Notes under the pieces: generated by a model
What the model saw: only the letters and a program-made list of their open reading frames with translations
Told to the model about the DNA's origin: nothing
The model's database searches: none
Made by a program: the position numbers and the translations under genes
Shown here: positions 26,566-35,778 of the stretch, in pieces
How positions within the stretch are numbered: the first letter of the stretch is position 1
Layout of the letters: each line of letters opens with the position of its first letter
Assembly: GCF_032878955.1 (NCBI RefSeq)
Contig: NZ_CP043839.1
Coordinates: forward strand, 124,001 to 188,000
Origin: Butyricimonas paravirosa
GTDB lineage: Bacteria > Bacteroidota > Bacteroidia > Bacteroidales > Marinifilaceae
DNA: 64,000 nucleotides
Direction of reading: 5' to 3'

Positions 26566-27474
26566 ATGAACAAGAAATTTTTAAATTATACGGATTGGCA
26601 AGGAACTGCCGACACGCTGCATATGTACCTTCAGATGTTGGGTAAAGTGAAATTGATGCGTTGTCATCAACGTCCCGAGTGGGCTCACGTGCGTCTTTAC
26701 TTGACGGTGGAAGGGGTATCCACGGGAATTATACCCGGTGATGATTCTCCTTTCGAGATTCAGGCAAATTTTATGAAACATTTGGTCATTTTCCGTAACG
26801 GAAACGGGAAAGTGGTTACGTTTACTTTACAGAACGGGCTTTCCGTGATGGAATTCTACAAACAGTTCATGAAGGGACTGGAAGAGATCGGTTCCCCGAC
26901 AGCGATCAATGTCCGTGCGCAGGAGTTCTACGATCCGATTGATTTTGACAAGGACACTAAACATCATCATTACGATAAGGAGGCCGTACAACTTTGGCAC
27001 CAGAACCATCTTTTTGCACATGAGGCATTACGGGGATTCCTTTCCGGTTTCCGGGGAAAAGTGGATGGACCGGCTTATTATTTCGGTACGATGGACCTCA
27101 CTGGAATTGTGTATAGCGGTGAATCGGCTCCGTTTGGCATGAATAAACCGATTTCAGATCATGCTTTTGATGAACGTTATTTCGAGTGCGGTTTCTGGCC
27201 GGGAGACGTAAATTATCCTCGTCCTGCTTTCTACGGGTTGCCTTATCCTTTCATAAGTGATATAAAAGGTAATGATCATTTGATTCGTCCCGCGATGGCA
27301 ATATTCAAGCCCGAGAAGAAAGAGTTTTTTCTGACACTGGAAGATGCTTTGGCTTATGATGACCCGTTTGATGCCGTACATCAATTCCTGCAATCCAGTT
27401 TTGATATCATGCAGAAAGTACGTCCGTGGCAACATCTGGACTGGATCACGACTCCATTGACTTACACGAAATAG
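26566..27474 (+). CDS. DUF5996 family protein
   Basis: A 302-residue soluble protein that fits DUF5996: the opening WQGTADTLHMYLQMLGKVKL, then WAHVRLYLTVEGVSTG and FEIQANFMKHLVIFR, follow the pattern I know for that family, as do the later HEALRGFLSGF and FWPGDVNYPRPAFYGLPYP. Its biochemical role is unknown. No signal peptide is visible, so it should be cytoplasmic. It is divergent from the porin operon, stands alone, and is followed by a foldback repeat element. Confidence 0.8.
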   Translation: MNKKFLNYTDWQGTADTLHMYLQMLGKVKLMRCHQRPEWAHVRLYLTVEGVSTGIIPGDDSPFEIQANFMKHLVIFRNGNGKVVTFTLQNGLSVMEFYKQFMKGLEEIGSPTAINVRAQEFYDPIDFDKDTKHHHYDKEAVQLWHQNHLFAHEALRGFLSGFRGKVDGPAYYFGTMDLTGIVYSGESAPFGMNKPISDHAFDERYFECGFWPGDVNYPRPAFYGLPYPFISDIKGNDHLIRPAMAIFKPEKKEFFLTLEDALAYDDPFDAVHQFLQSSFDIMQKVRPWQHLDWITTPLTYTK

Positions 27475-27494
27475 ACGGGAGTTCCCAAAATTAG

Positions 27495-27677
27495 AACTGT
27501 CCAAAAAGTCATTTTTCAAACTCCCTCCCGGCTTCGCCGTACTCCCTCTATAAACAGAGGGAGAGTTGAAATACTCCCTGTCTTCGGGATAAGTTACCAG
27601 CACCTCCTCTGTTTATAGAGGAGGTGACACGAAGTGACGGAGGAGTTTTTTGAAATAAAATGACTTTTTGGACAGCT
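27495..27677. mobile_element. 183-bp foldback element (MITE/REP-like)
   Basis: The ends are 21-base near-perfect inverted repeats (27495-27515 and 27657-27677, one mismatch) containing CTGTCCAAAAAGTCATTTT. Inside are two further hairpins: CTCCCTCT/AGAGGGAG (27542-27563) and CACCTCCTCT/AGAGGAGGTG (27601-27626), whose loops ataaac and gtttat are complementary to each other. The two halves are imperfect inverted copies, so the whole element can fold back on itself. No ORF is present. Non-coding with terminal inverted repeats points to a MITE moved by a transposase encoded elsewhere, perhaps of an IS5/IS1182-like kind. No clear target duplication is visible. Confidence 0.7.
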
Positions 27678-27816
27678 CCTGTCCCTAGCGAGCGCCTTAT
27701 CTACGGCCAATAGTCATAATGTATATCGGGTTTTAATTATGAAGCGATATTTATAAAATAATTGGTTTTTATAATTATTTTTCATATATTTATAGTACGA
27801 TATTACTAACTAAATT

Positions 27817-28119
27817 ATGAACGTCATGGGAGGCGAAGGACACGTATTTGATATGATTCGACGCACGAAACAGAATCGAAAAATGATTCAGGAGCGTCGT
27901 GACCGGATGAAAGATCTCGTTGAGAAAATGAATGAGAAACCTTTAATGGGTTATCCGAACAAGTTGGCGGAAGGGGAAATGGAACAAATCGAAAGAGACA
28001 TAAAATCGAGAGAACATGACGAAAAGGTGTATTACACCCGTTTCATGTTTGCTTTTCTGGGAATTTTGCTATTAGTTATGCTCGTGGCATGGGGAATGTG
28101 GAGAATGCTGGGAGCGTGA
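27817..28119 (+). CDS. Small tail-anchored-type membrane protein (100 aa)
   Basis: A 100-residue protein with a charged helical N-terminal two thirds (many Arg, Lys, Glu; possibly coiled coil) and one membrane helix at the C-terminus (about 77-97, FMFAFLGILLLVMLVAWGMW). I do not recognise the family. It stands alone after the foldback element with its own upstream AT-rich region. The ATG at 27829 (MGGEGH) is an alternative start. Confidence 0.65.
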   Translation: MNVMGGEGHVFDMIRRTKQNRKMIQERRDRMKDLVEKMNEKPLMGYPNKLAEGEMEQIERDIKSREHDEKVYYTRFMFAFLGILLLVMLVAWGMWRMLGA

Positions 28120-28171
28120 AAGTATTGGACGAGATACACTATAAAGCTTGTTGTACTTGTGATTCGCTAGT

Positions 28172-28215
28172 AAGTGTTCGATAACTATTCGATAAGTGTT
28201 CGATAAGTATTCGAC
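28172..28215. repeat. Four tandem 11-bp repeats
   Basis: The units are AAGTGTTCGAT, AACTATTCGAT, AAGTGTTCGAT and AAGTATTCGAC, contiguous, with units 1 and 3 identical. A partial fifth unit ACGTGTCG follows. They lie in the 253-base gap between the small membrane protein and lpxA; the rest of the gap holds only the hairpin at 28310. Confidence 0.75.
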
Positions 28216-28309
28216 ACGTGTCGTCAATTTATTCCTGATTTATCCTTGATATTCATTCATGATACCGACGAGAGAGTACAGGGACACTGATGGCATAAGG
28301 GGTAAATGA

Positions 28310-28346
28310 ATTCGGGGCTGTTCAATGTGAATTGGCAGCCCCGAAT
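28310..28346. terminator. Hairpin between convergent genes (probable bidirectional terminator)
   Basis: ATTCGGGGCTG pairs with CAGCCCCGAAT around a 15-base loop. T-runs are weak on both sides, but the GC-rich stem between converging genes, 27 bases after the lpxA stop on the minus strand, suits a terminator for the RND-lpxA operon. Confidence 0.6.
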
Positions 28347-28372
28347 CGTTATTTGCTAGAAAAGTGTTAGTG

Positions 28373-29152
28373 TCACATGGTTGTACCGATCAGTCCTTTC
28401 GTGGATTGTTCTATGAAATCAATAATGCGTTGAATTTCCGGTCCGACAGTAATGGTCTCCTTGATTCTCAGTAGGGCGTTTTCAACGCTTGTCCCACATT
28501 GATATACTTGGCGGTAGGCTTTGGCTATGTCATCAATGATTTCTTCCGTGAGTTTCTGCTCTTTACGCAGAATGTAAGCGTTGATCCCGTAGTAAGCGAT
28601 CGGGTTATGGGCGGCAACGATGTAAGGGGGAACGTCCTTGTTGGCCCGGCATCCGTCCTTCACCAGGGCCCAAGTCCCAATGCGGCATCCATGTTTCACG
28701 ATTACGCCACCACCTAAGATTGCGTAGTCGTCGATAATACAATTCCCGGCTGTCTTGGCTGCGTTTCCCAGCACGCAGTTGTTACCGAGATGGGTGTCGT
28801 GTGCCAGATGCACGCTTTCCAGCAGGAAATTCCCGTCACCGACAATCGTGCAATCCGTCGTGTTAGTTCCCCGGTTAATAATAACCTTCTCCCGGATCGT
28901 GTTGTTATTCCCGATTTTTAAAAGGGTATCTTCCCCCTTGAACTTGAAATCTTGCGGGGTCGCCCCGATAATGGCTCCCTGGTAGACCGTGTTGTTCGTT
29001 CCCATGCGGGTACCGCTCAGGATACTGGCGTACGGCATGATCGTGCAGTTATCACCGATCTCGACGTTCTTGTCGATATAGGCGAAAGGATGGATAGTAA
29101 CATCCTTTCCTATTTTTGCATCGGGATTAACGTAAGCTAGTGGACTTATCAT
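28373..29152 (-). CDS. lpxA: LpxA-type acyl-ACP-UDP-N-acetylglucosamine O-acyltransferase
   Basis: A 259-residue left-handed beta-helix protein built of hexapeptide repeats, with a C-terminal helical domain. The catalytic histidine region VHLAHDTHLGN places His118 where E. coli LpxA has His125, and NRGT and DVPPYIVAA also match. LpxA adds the first acyl chain in lipid A synthesis. Other conserved parts differ: the usual LMHQFC segment is VKHGCRIG, and the GLRRRGF region is ILRKEQKL. The gene is the last of the RND operon and not beside lpxC-fabZ, so it may be a second, diverged copy with a different acyl chain or sugar acceptor. Confidence 0.8.
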   Translation of the reverse strand: MISPLAYVNPDAKIGKDVTIHPFAYIDKNVEIGDNCTIMPYASILSGTRMGTNNTVYQGAIIGATPQDFKFKGEDTLLKIGNNNTIREKVIINRGTNTTDCTIVGDGNFLLESVHLAHDTHLGNNCVLGNAAKTAGNCIIDDYAILGGGVIVKHGCRIGTWALVKDGCRANKDVPPYIVAAHNPIAYYGINAYILRKEQKLTEEIIDDIAKAYRQVYQCGTSVENALLRIKETITVGPEIQRIIDFIEQSTKGLIGTTM

Positions 29153-29171
29153 GATAATTTGTATTTAAAGG

Positions 29172-30554
29172 TTATTCGGTTCGTCCACCACCCAGGGCAT
29201 GATACAGGTTAACAACGGCTTGTATGCGTTGGAACTCGTCGGATATTCCGGAGAGTTGTGCGCTAAGCAAGGACTGTTGTGCCGTGAGCACTTCCAGGTA
29301 AGTGGATGTTCCTAAAGTTAGTAATTCTTGCGTGTATTCCACGGATTTTTCTAAAGAAAATATCTGCTTTTCACGTTGTTCGATTTTATCTTGTGCCGTT
29401 TGGTACTGCACCAACGCGTTGCTAACTTCACTTCCCGCGTTTAATATAGCCTGTTCGAAACTAATCAAGGCCTCTTCTTGTTGTGCCTTGGCAACTCTTA
29501 AACGGGCGGTGAGGGCTCCCCGGTTGAAGATCGGTTGTGTCAGTGATCCCACGGCAGAGGCAATCATCTTACCCGGGTTCGTGATGTATGAGCCGGAACT
29601 GTTCGTCCATCCGAGTGTTCCGCTGATCGAGATTTGCGGGTAGAATGCCGAACGGGCTTGATTCGTGTTGTAAAACGTGCTGGCCAATGCCATTTCGGCG
29701 GATTTCACGTCCGGACGATTCGATAGCAATTGAACAGGTATACCTACATTCAGCAGGGTAGGGAGGGATTGGTCTTCCAGTTTTCCCCGTTCGATACGTT
29801 GCGGGGCTTGTTTCAATAACAGGGAAAGTGAGTTTTCTGCTTCCCGGATGCTTTTTTTCAAGTCGGGAATGGAGGCGGCAATCATGTAGCTGTTAGCCTC
29901 ACTTTGCGCGATAGCGGCCTCGTTTACCATCCCGGCCTCTTTCATCGCTTTCATGGTTTCCACGCTTTTTTGCCATAATACGGCTGTCTCTTCCGTGATG
30001 GCCAGTTGCTTGTCCAGCATGAGCAGCGTGTAGTAGGTGTTGGCAATAGTCGAGATGACTTGTGTCTGAACGGCTTGCTTGTATGCCTCGCTTTGTAATA
30101 AGGTCGCTTTTGCTCCGCGTTTGGCATTTGTTAATTTGCCGAACAGGTCAAGTTCCCAACTAGAGACTACCGGGAGCGAGTAAATCTGCGTGGCGGCGCC
30201 CTTGTCAAAACTACTTACTGTTCCCTGGGGAGATAATCCCAGGGAAGGTAGGTATGCCAAGCGGGAGGACATTAACCCTGCCTCTGCCTCTTTCACTTTC
30301 AAGATGGCAGTTTGCAGGTCACTGTTTTGTTCCAGTCCCTGACGAATTAATTTCTGTAATTGGGGGTCCGTGAATACCTCTTCCCAGGGTAAATTACCCA
30401 TATTCGTGGTATCCGATACCAGCGTGTCATTTACAGAAACCGGGTCCCGGTACAGGCCTTCCACATCCACGTCCGGACGGTTGTATTTCTTGTAAATGTT
30501 ACAGCTGCTTAACAGGGCGCCCATGCATATCGTGTATATAACAACTTGTTTCAT
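29172..30554 (-). CDS. Efflux RND system outer-membrane lipoprotein (TolC/OprM/NodT family)
   Basis: A 460-residue outer-membrane channel protein. The lipobox LSSC gives a lipidated Cys18, as in OprM. Two OEP repeats follow: long amphipathic helices rich in Ala, Gln and Glu (SGLMSSRLAYLPSLGLSP, LTNAKRGAKATLL, then ALASTFYNTNQARSAFYPQISISGTLGWTNS and VEYTQELLTLGTSTYLEVLTAQQSLL). It completes the tripartite pump with the RND transporter 6 bases upstream and the adaptor before that. The lpxA gene starts 19 bases after it. Confidence 0.94.
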   Translation of the reverse strand: MKQVVIYTICMGALLSSCNIYKKYNRPDVDVEGLYRDPVSVNDTLVSDTTNMGNLPWEEVFTDPQLQKLIRQGLEQNSDLQTAILKVKEAEAGLMSSRLAYLPSLGLSPQGTVSSFDKGAATQIYSLPVVSSWELDLFGKLTNAKRGAKATLLQSEAYKQAVQTQVISTIANTYYTLLMLDKQLAITEETAVLWQKSVETMKAMKEAGMVNEAAIAQSEANSYMIAASIPDLKKSIREAENSLSLLLKQAPQRIERGKLEDQSLPTLLNVGIPVQLLSNRPDVKSAEMALASTFYNTNQARSAFYPQISISGTLGWTNSSGSYITNPGKMIASAVGSLTQPIFNRGALTARLRVAKAQQEEALISFEQAILNAGSEVSNALVQYQTAQDKIEQREKQIFSLEKSVEYTQELLTLGTSTYLEVLTAQQSLLSAQLSGISDEFQRIQAVVNLYHALGGGRTE

Positions 30555-30560
30555 CTTTCT

Positions 30561-33500
30561 TTATTTTGTGTATTGTTCTATTTCAGATTCAAGTTCCGTG
30601 TTATCCGTGTCATGCCATTCGATCGGTTTAATCTTCTCTTGCAGATACTGGAATGCAACGAACATGGCAGGTACCGTGAAAATCTGGCAAATCATACCGA
30701 TTAACATACCGCCAATTGCACCGGAGCCTAACGTGCTGTTACCGTTTGCACCAACACCGCTAGCGAACATCATCGGTAACAAACCGATAACCATGGCCAG
30801 TGAGGTCATCAAAATCGGACGGAGACGGGCAGAAGCTCCTAGCACGGCAGCGGAAACGATGCTCATTCCGGATTGACGTCTTTCGAGAGCAAACTCGGTG
30901 ATCAGGATGGCGTTTTTCGCCAACAGACCGATCAACATGATCAATGCAATCTGCATGTAGATGTTGTTTTCAACACCCATAAATTGTGCAAATATAAAAC
31001 TACCCATTAACCCGAAAGGTACGGAAAGAATAACACCCAAGGGTAGGATGTAACTCTCGTACTGGGCACTCAGCAGCAGGTACACGAACACGAGACAAAG
31101 TACGAATATTAATGCAGTGGTGTTTCCACTGGAACTTTGTTCCTCACGGGTCATACCCGAGAATTCGTATCCGTATCCGGTAGGTAACGTTTCGGCGGCC
31201 ACTTCCTCGATGGCTTTGATGGCTTGCCCGGAGCTGTACCCGTCGGCAGGAGAACCGTTCACGCTAATGGCCGTAAACATGTTGAAACGCTTGATATTAT
31301 CCGGACCGTATACTTTACGTAAGGTGACGAATTGGGTGATTGGTGCCATTTCATTCCCGTTTCTGACCATAATTTGATTTAAGGTTTCCGGGTTTGCACG
31401 GAAATTGGCATCCGCCTGAATCATGACACGGTACAATTTTCCGAAACGGTTAAAGTTAGAGGCGTACAGACCACCGTAATATCCCTGCAATGCAGAAAGT
31501 AACACGCTGGGGGATAACCCGGCTTCTTTACACTTGGCCACGTCAATGTCTACCATGTATTGTGGATAATTCGGGTTGAATGAGGTTCGTGCTGCGGCAA
31601 TTTCCGGACGAGCATTTAACTTTTCCAGGAAGTTCTGGGTTATATTGAAAAATTCGTTCAAATCACCACCTGTTTTATCCTGAAGATTGAATTCGAATCC
31701 GTTCGTCAAGCTATATCCCGGAATCATCGGAGGTGCGAACAAAAGAACACGGGCATCCTTGATCAATCCTTGGGTTTGCATATATAATTGTCCGATCACG
31801 CTGTTTACATCCTGTCCCTTACTTCGTTCATCCCACGGTTTCAGACGACAGATGAATGTACCGTAAGAGCTACCTTGCCCGGCAATGAAACTATACCCGG
31901 CAATTTCTGTACGGTCGGAAACGGCCGGATTGCTGGCAATCAAGCTGTCCACTTGTGCCAAGGCGGCTTCCGTGGTTTCCAACGATGTGGCAGGTGGAAG
32001 GTCCACGATCACGAAGAAAGTTCCCGTATCCTCGTTGGGTACTAACCCGGTCGGGGTTTTCTGCATCAGGAATACAAGGACTACCATGCTGGCAATGACC
32101 GTGATAAATGTGGTCACCTTGTGATTGATGAAGAAACTAACTCCTTTTTTGTATTTGTTTAACGTTACGTCATAAGCGGCATTGAAGGCGGCATGGAACC
32201 GGTTGATAAGTCCTTTTTTCTTGTGATCCTCACCTTTGTCATGCGGTTTTAGGAAAATAGCACATAATGCGGGACTTAGTGTCAAGGCATTGATGGCAGA
32301 CAGACCGATGGAAACAGCCATTGTTAAACCGAATTGGCGGTAGAAAGTACCGGAAGTACCGGTGATGAAACTTACGGGGATGAACACGGCCATCATCACG
32401 AGGGTGATGGATACGATAGCACCGGAAATTTCATTCATGGCGTCAATGGAGGCTTTAAGCGGGGATTTATATCCCTGATCTAGTTTCGCGTGGACGGCCT
32501 CGACCACGATAATGGCATCATCGACCACGATCGCGATAGCCAGAACGAGGGCGCAAAGTGTCAACAAGTTCATGCTGAACCCGATCAGGTAAAGCACGAA
32601 GAAGGTACCAATCAATGCAACCGGAATTGCGATGGCAGGAATTAACGTGGACCGGAAGTCTTGCAGGAAGATAAATACAACCAAGAACACGAGGATAAAT
32701 GCCTCGATCAATGTCTTCAGTACTTCATGAATAGATGCATACAAGAAGTCATTGGCACTTAGCAGTATGCTATACTCAACACCGGGAGGGAAGTCCTTGG
32801 AAACATCTTCCAGTAATGCCTCGATGTCTTTAATGATCTGCGTGGCGTTGGAGCCCGCGGTCTGGAAGATCATACTGGTAACTCCGGGATGACCGTTCGC
32901 GTTATTCGAGTAGCCGTAGCTTAATCCTCCCAGTTCGATGCGGGCAACATCTTTCAATCGTAAGATTTCCCCGTCGGAAGTGGCCCGGATGATTATATCC
33001 TCGAACTCTTCTGTCGTCTGGAGACGTCCTTTGTATTTCATGATATACTGGAACGATTGATCGCCACTTTCCCCAAACTGTCCGGGAGCAGCCTCGATGT
33101 TTTGTTCTGCCAGGGCTGCCGTAATATCAGAAGGCATTAACTTGTATTGTGCCATCACGTCAGGTTTTAACCAGATACGCATGGAATAATCGGCACCGAA
33201 CGCCATCACGTCGCCCACTCCGGGAACACGCTGGATTTGCGGAATCAAGTTAATCTTCATATAGTTTTGAAGGAACGTTTGGTCAAACCGGTCATCCGTG
33301 CTGTAAACGGTGAAACCTAACAACATACTGGTTTGGCGTTTACTAGTGATCACACCTACTTGAGTCACCTCGGCAGGTAGGAATCCTTGAGCTTTGGCCA
33401 CGCGGTTTTGCACGTTAACCGCAGCCATGTCCGGGTCTGTTCCTTGTTTAAAATATACCTCGATAGAGGCCTCTCCCGTGTTGGTAGCGGTAGAAGTCAT

Positions 33501-33734
33501 GTACATCATGTTTTCCACACCATTGATTTGCTCTTCCAACGGGGCAATCACACTGTTTAGCACCGTTTCTGCGTTTGCCCCGGTGTAAGACGTGCTAACC
33601 CGAACAGTAGGAGGTGCGATATCCGGGTATTGCGTGACGGGGATGGAAATCAACCCCAAGATACCCAAGATCACGACGATGATGGAAATCACCGTGGAGA
33701 GAACGGGACGTTTAATAAAATTATCTAATTTCAT
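30561..33734 (-). CDS. Efflux RND transporter permease (HAE1/AcrB type)
   Basis: A 1057-residue inner-membrane drug/proton antiporter. Twelve membrane helices and two large periplasmic domains are in the usual order. The proton-relay residues are visible: Asp-Asp in LAIAIVVDDAIIVVEA (helix 4) and the Lys in LLAKNAILITEFA (helix 10). It begins DNFIKRPVLSTVISIIVVILG, standard for HAE1. Length and motifs show an intact pump. The drug spectrum cannot be read from sequence. It lies 47 bases after the adaptor and 6 before the outer-membrane channel. Confidence 0.96.
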   Translation of the reverse strand: MKLDNFIKRPVLSTVISIIVVILGILGLISIPVTQYPDIAPPTVRVSTSYTGANAETVLNSVIAPLEEQINGVENMMYMTSTATNTGEASIEVYFKQGTDPDMAAVNVQNRVAKAQGFLPAEVTQVGVITSKRQTSMLLGFTVYSTDDRFDQTFLQNYMKINLIPQIQRVPGVGDVMAFGADYSMRIWLKPDVMAQYKLMPSDITAALAEQNIEAAPGQFGESGDQSFQYIMKYKGRLQTTEEFEDIIIRATSDGEILRLKDVARIELGGLSYGYSNNANGHPGVTSMIFQTAGSNATQIIKDIEALLEDVSKDFPPGVEYSILLSANDFLYASIHEVLKTLIEAFILVFLVVFIFLQDFRSTLIPAIAIPVALIGTFFVLYLIGFSMNLLTLCALVLAIAIVVDDAIIVVEAVHAKLDQGYKSPLKASIDAMNEISGAIVSITLVMMAVFIPVSFITGTSGTFYRQFGLTMAVSIGLSAINALTLSPALCAIFLKPHDKGEDHKKKGLINRFHAAFNAAYDVTLNKYKKGVSFFINHKVTTFITVIASMVVLVFLMQKTPTGLVPNEDTGTFFVIVDLPPATSLETTEAALAQVDSLIASNPAVSDRTEIAGYSFIAGQGSSYGTFICRLKPWDERSKGQDVNSVIGQLYMQTQGLIKDARVLLFAPPMIPGYSLTNGFEFNLQDKTGGDLNEFFNITQNFLEKLNARPEIAAARTSFNPNYPQYMVDIDVAKCKEAGLSPSVLLSALQGYYGGLYASNFNRFGKLYRVMIQADANFRANPETLNQIMVRNGNEMAPITQFVTLRKVYGPDNIKRFNMFTAISVNGSPADGYSSGQAIKAIEEVAAETLPTGYGYEFSGMTREEQSSSGNTTALIFVLCLVFVYLLLSAQYESYILPLGVILSVPFGLMGSFIFAQFMGVENNIYMQIALIMLIGLLAKNAILITEFALERRQSGMSIVSAAVLGASARLRPILMTSLAMVIGLLPMMFASGVGANGNSTLGSGAIGGMLIGMICQIFTVPAMFVAFQYLQEKIKPIEWHDTDNTELESEIEQYTK

Positions 33735-33781
33735 AATCTCAATTCATTCAAAGTAGTTTGTTTATGTTCTTCCATTCCCGC

Positions 33782-34957
33782 TTACCGGGCAATTGCCTGT
33801 TGGCGTTTTGCTGCCGATTCAGCCGGGGTGATCGGTTTAATGGACATCCCGTCTCTCACGGATGTACCTACGCCTTCAACCACGATACGGTCCCCGATGT
33901 TTAACCCGGAAGTAACAACATAGTTTTTGCCGTCGTTAATGGGTAATATGGTAATTTCTCTGGTTTTCACAACAGCACTGTCCGTCACGATGAAAGCGAA
34001 CTTTTTATCCTGAATTTCCGAGGTTGCCTTTTGAGGGATGATGATTGCGTTGTCTGATTCCTCCGGCAACAGGATTACTCCCGATCCACCGCTACGCAAG
34101 ATCCCGTTCGGATTGGGGAAGGTGGCACGCACGCTGGCAGAACCCGTCGTTTGATCAATTACCCCGCTTAACGTTTCAATTTTTCCTTTCTCGGAATAGA
34201 TTGATCCGTCAACCAATTGTAATTCCACTGCCGGCATTTGGTTTAATACTCCTTGGGTAGCTCCATTGCTTTGACGGGTTAGTTTGAGAAGATCTTTCTC
34301 GTTCATGGAGAAATAAACGAACATCTTGGAATTGTCTGATACCGTGGTTAAAGGCGTTGTCATGCTGGGGCTAACGAGACTACCGACACGATAAGGAATT
34401 TTCCCGATAACTCCATCCGCGGGGCTGGAGACTTGCGTGTAGGACAGATTCTTCTCTGCATTGATTAATTGTGCCTCGGCTTGGGCCAAATTAGCCTTCT
34501 GTTGTGCTAATGTGTTCTCTGCCGTTTGTAATTCGTATTGGCTGATTATGTTTTTCTGCGCCAGCATTTTTTTATTCTCGGCGGTGAGCGCCGCTGTTGC
34601 AACTCCTGCTTCCGCAACCTTAACAGCAGCACGGGCCACGTTCACGGCTTCCTCGTATTGTACGGGGTCAATAACAAATAGCGTTTGACCTTTCTTTACT
34701 ACCGAACCCTCATCCACGCATAACTTCGTGATGAATCCACTCACGTTTGGACGAATCTCAACGTCCTGACATCCCTTGATTGTTGCCGGGTAAGAATTAT
34801 TCAACTTTGATACGCTAGGCTCAATTGTGATGACCGCATATTCAGGAACTCCCGCTTGATGTCCAATCTGTTTGTTTCCACAGGCAAAAAGTGTAGTTCC
34901 TAACATAATTACAATCAATCTTTGAGACAAAATAATCATTGACTTTCTAATTTTCAT
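33782..34957 (-). CDS. Efflux RND periplasmic adaptor subunit (AcrA/MexA type)
   Basis: A 391-residue membrane-fusion protein. The signal peptide is followed by the lipobox LFAC (Cys26), so it is probably lipid-anchored to the inner membrane. Two half-motifs of a lipoyl domain (IRPNVSGFITKLCVDEGSVVKKGQTLFVID and VSSPADGVIGKIPYRVGSLV) flank an alpha-helical hairpin rich in Ala, Gln and Glu, and beta-barrel domains follow. It is first in the operon adaptor-pump-channel-lpxA and faces the Crp/Fnr-type regulator across 205 bases. Confidence 0.94.
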   Translation of the reverse strand: MKIRKSMIILSQRLIVIMLGTTLFACGNKQIGHQAGVPEYAVITIEPSVSKLNNSYPATIKGCQDVEIRPNVSGFITKLCVDEGSVVKKGQTLFVIDPVQYEEAVNVARAAVKVAEAGVATAALTAENKKMLAQKNIISQYELQTAENTLAQQKANLAQAEAQLINAEKNLSYTQVSSPADGVIGKIPYRVGSLVSPSMTTPLTTVSDNSKMFVYFSMNEKDLLKLTRQSNGATQGVLNQMPAVELQLVDGSIYSEKGKIETLSGVIDQTTGSASVRATFPNPNGILRSGGSGVILLPEESDNAIIIPQKATSEIQDKKFAFIVTDSAVVKTREITILPINDGKNYVVTSGLNIGDRIVVEGVGTSVRDGMSIKPITPAESAAKRQQAIAR

Positions 34958-35014
34958 ATGCTAGATTTTAATTAATTGTATTCGTGTATAACTTTAAAAA
35001 CACCCTATAACAGG

Positions 35015-35027
35015 CGACACAGTGTCG
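35015..35027. promoter_or_regulatory. Palindrome CGACAC-A-GTGTCG between RND operon and regulator
   Basis: A perfect 6+1+6 palindrome, 58 bases upstream of the adaptor ATG. Size and symmetry fit a dimeric repressor or activator site acting on the RND promoter. Function inferred. Confidence 0.45.
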
Positions 35028-35100
35028 AATAGACAAAAGGTATACCAAAATTGTAAATAGAAATGTAGATTTTATTTCTTTTATAGAAAAATTATACATG

Positions 35101-35145
35101 TGAGCAGTTAATTTTAAGTTTCTGCTCAATTTTACATTATCTTTG
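35101..35145 (+). promoter_or_regulatory. Crp-type regulator promoter with inverted repeat
   Basis: TATCTTTG at 35138-35145 fits the -7 consensus and lies 17 bases before the regulator ATG. TGAGCAG (35101-35107) and CTGCTCA (35122-35128) form a 7-bp inverted repeat covering the place where the -33 element would be. This is a good position for an operator controlling the regulator, perhaps by itself. Confidence 0.55.
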
Positions 35146-35162
35146 CCGAAAAGGTTTGGACC

Positions 35163-35729
35163 ATGGAGGTTTTTATCAGGAAAATAAGGGAGGCTTACCC
35201 GTTATCGGATGAAACCGTTCGTTTATTGCTCGGTCACACGGAAAGAGTTGTTCTTCCTAAAGGTGAATTATTGATGCGAGAAGGAACGGTTGCAAAATAT
35301 ACTTATTTTGTAATAAAAGGATTTGCCCGGGGATTTTTCCATAAGGAGGATAAGGATATTACGATCTGGTTTGCCTCCGAGGGTATGTCCCTTTTGTCGA
35401 TGAACGGGTATATGTTTTCAACTGCCGGGTATGAGAACGTGGAGTTACTGGAAGAATGTGACCTGTTGAAAATATCAAACGAAACATTAAATCGTTTATT
35501 TGATTCCAATATTGAACTGGCAAATTGGGGACGACGGATGTCTGACGGAATTATATTGAAATTCGAGAAATTATTCATGGAACGTTATTTCATGTCTGCC
35601 TCGGAACGCTATCATTTATTGGTTGAACGGGAACCGGAGATTCTAAAGAAGGTTCCGCTTCGTCATATCGCATCATTTCTGGGAATTTCTCAGGTGTCGT
35701 TAAGTAGGATCAGGGCAGGAATCCAATGA
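35163..35729 (+). CDS. Crp/Fnr family transcriptional regulator
   Basis: A 188-residue protein with an N-terminal cyclic-nucleotide-binding-type beta-roll (LPKGELLMREGTVAKYTYFVIKGFARGFF) and a short C-terminal helix-turn-helix (PLRHIASFLGISQVSLSRIRAG). The phosphate-binding signature of true cAMP binders is not obvious, as in most Bacteroidetes members, so the ligand may be something else or none. It is divergent from the RND efflux operon and is the natural candidate to control it. The C-terminus is short but normal for the group. Confidence 0.9.
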   Translation: MEVFIRKIREAYPLSDETVRLLLGHTERVVLPKGELLMREGTVAKYTYFVIKGFARGFFHKEDKDITIWFASEGMSLLSMNGYMFSTAGYENVELLEECDLLKISNETLNRLFDSNIELANWGRRMSDGIILKFEKLFMERYFMSASERYHLLVEREPEILKKVPLRHIASFLGISQVSLSRIRAGIQ

Positions 35730-35778
35730 TCTAAACTACAATTAAAATTATGGATATGAGGTAAATAATTCATGGAAT

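Noticed and set aside
28172..28215. The tandem repeats as a possible CRISPR array.
   Set aside because: Units are 11 bases with no spacers between them, and no cas gene is present in the window.
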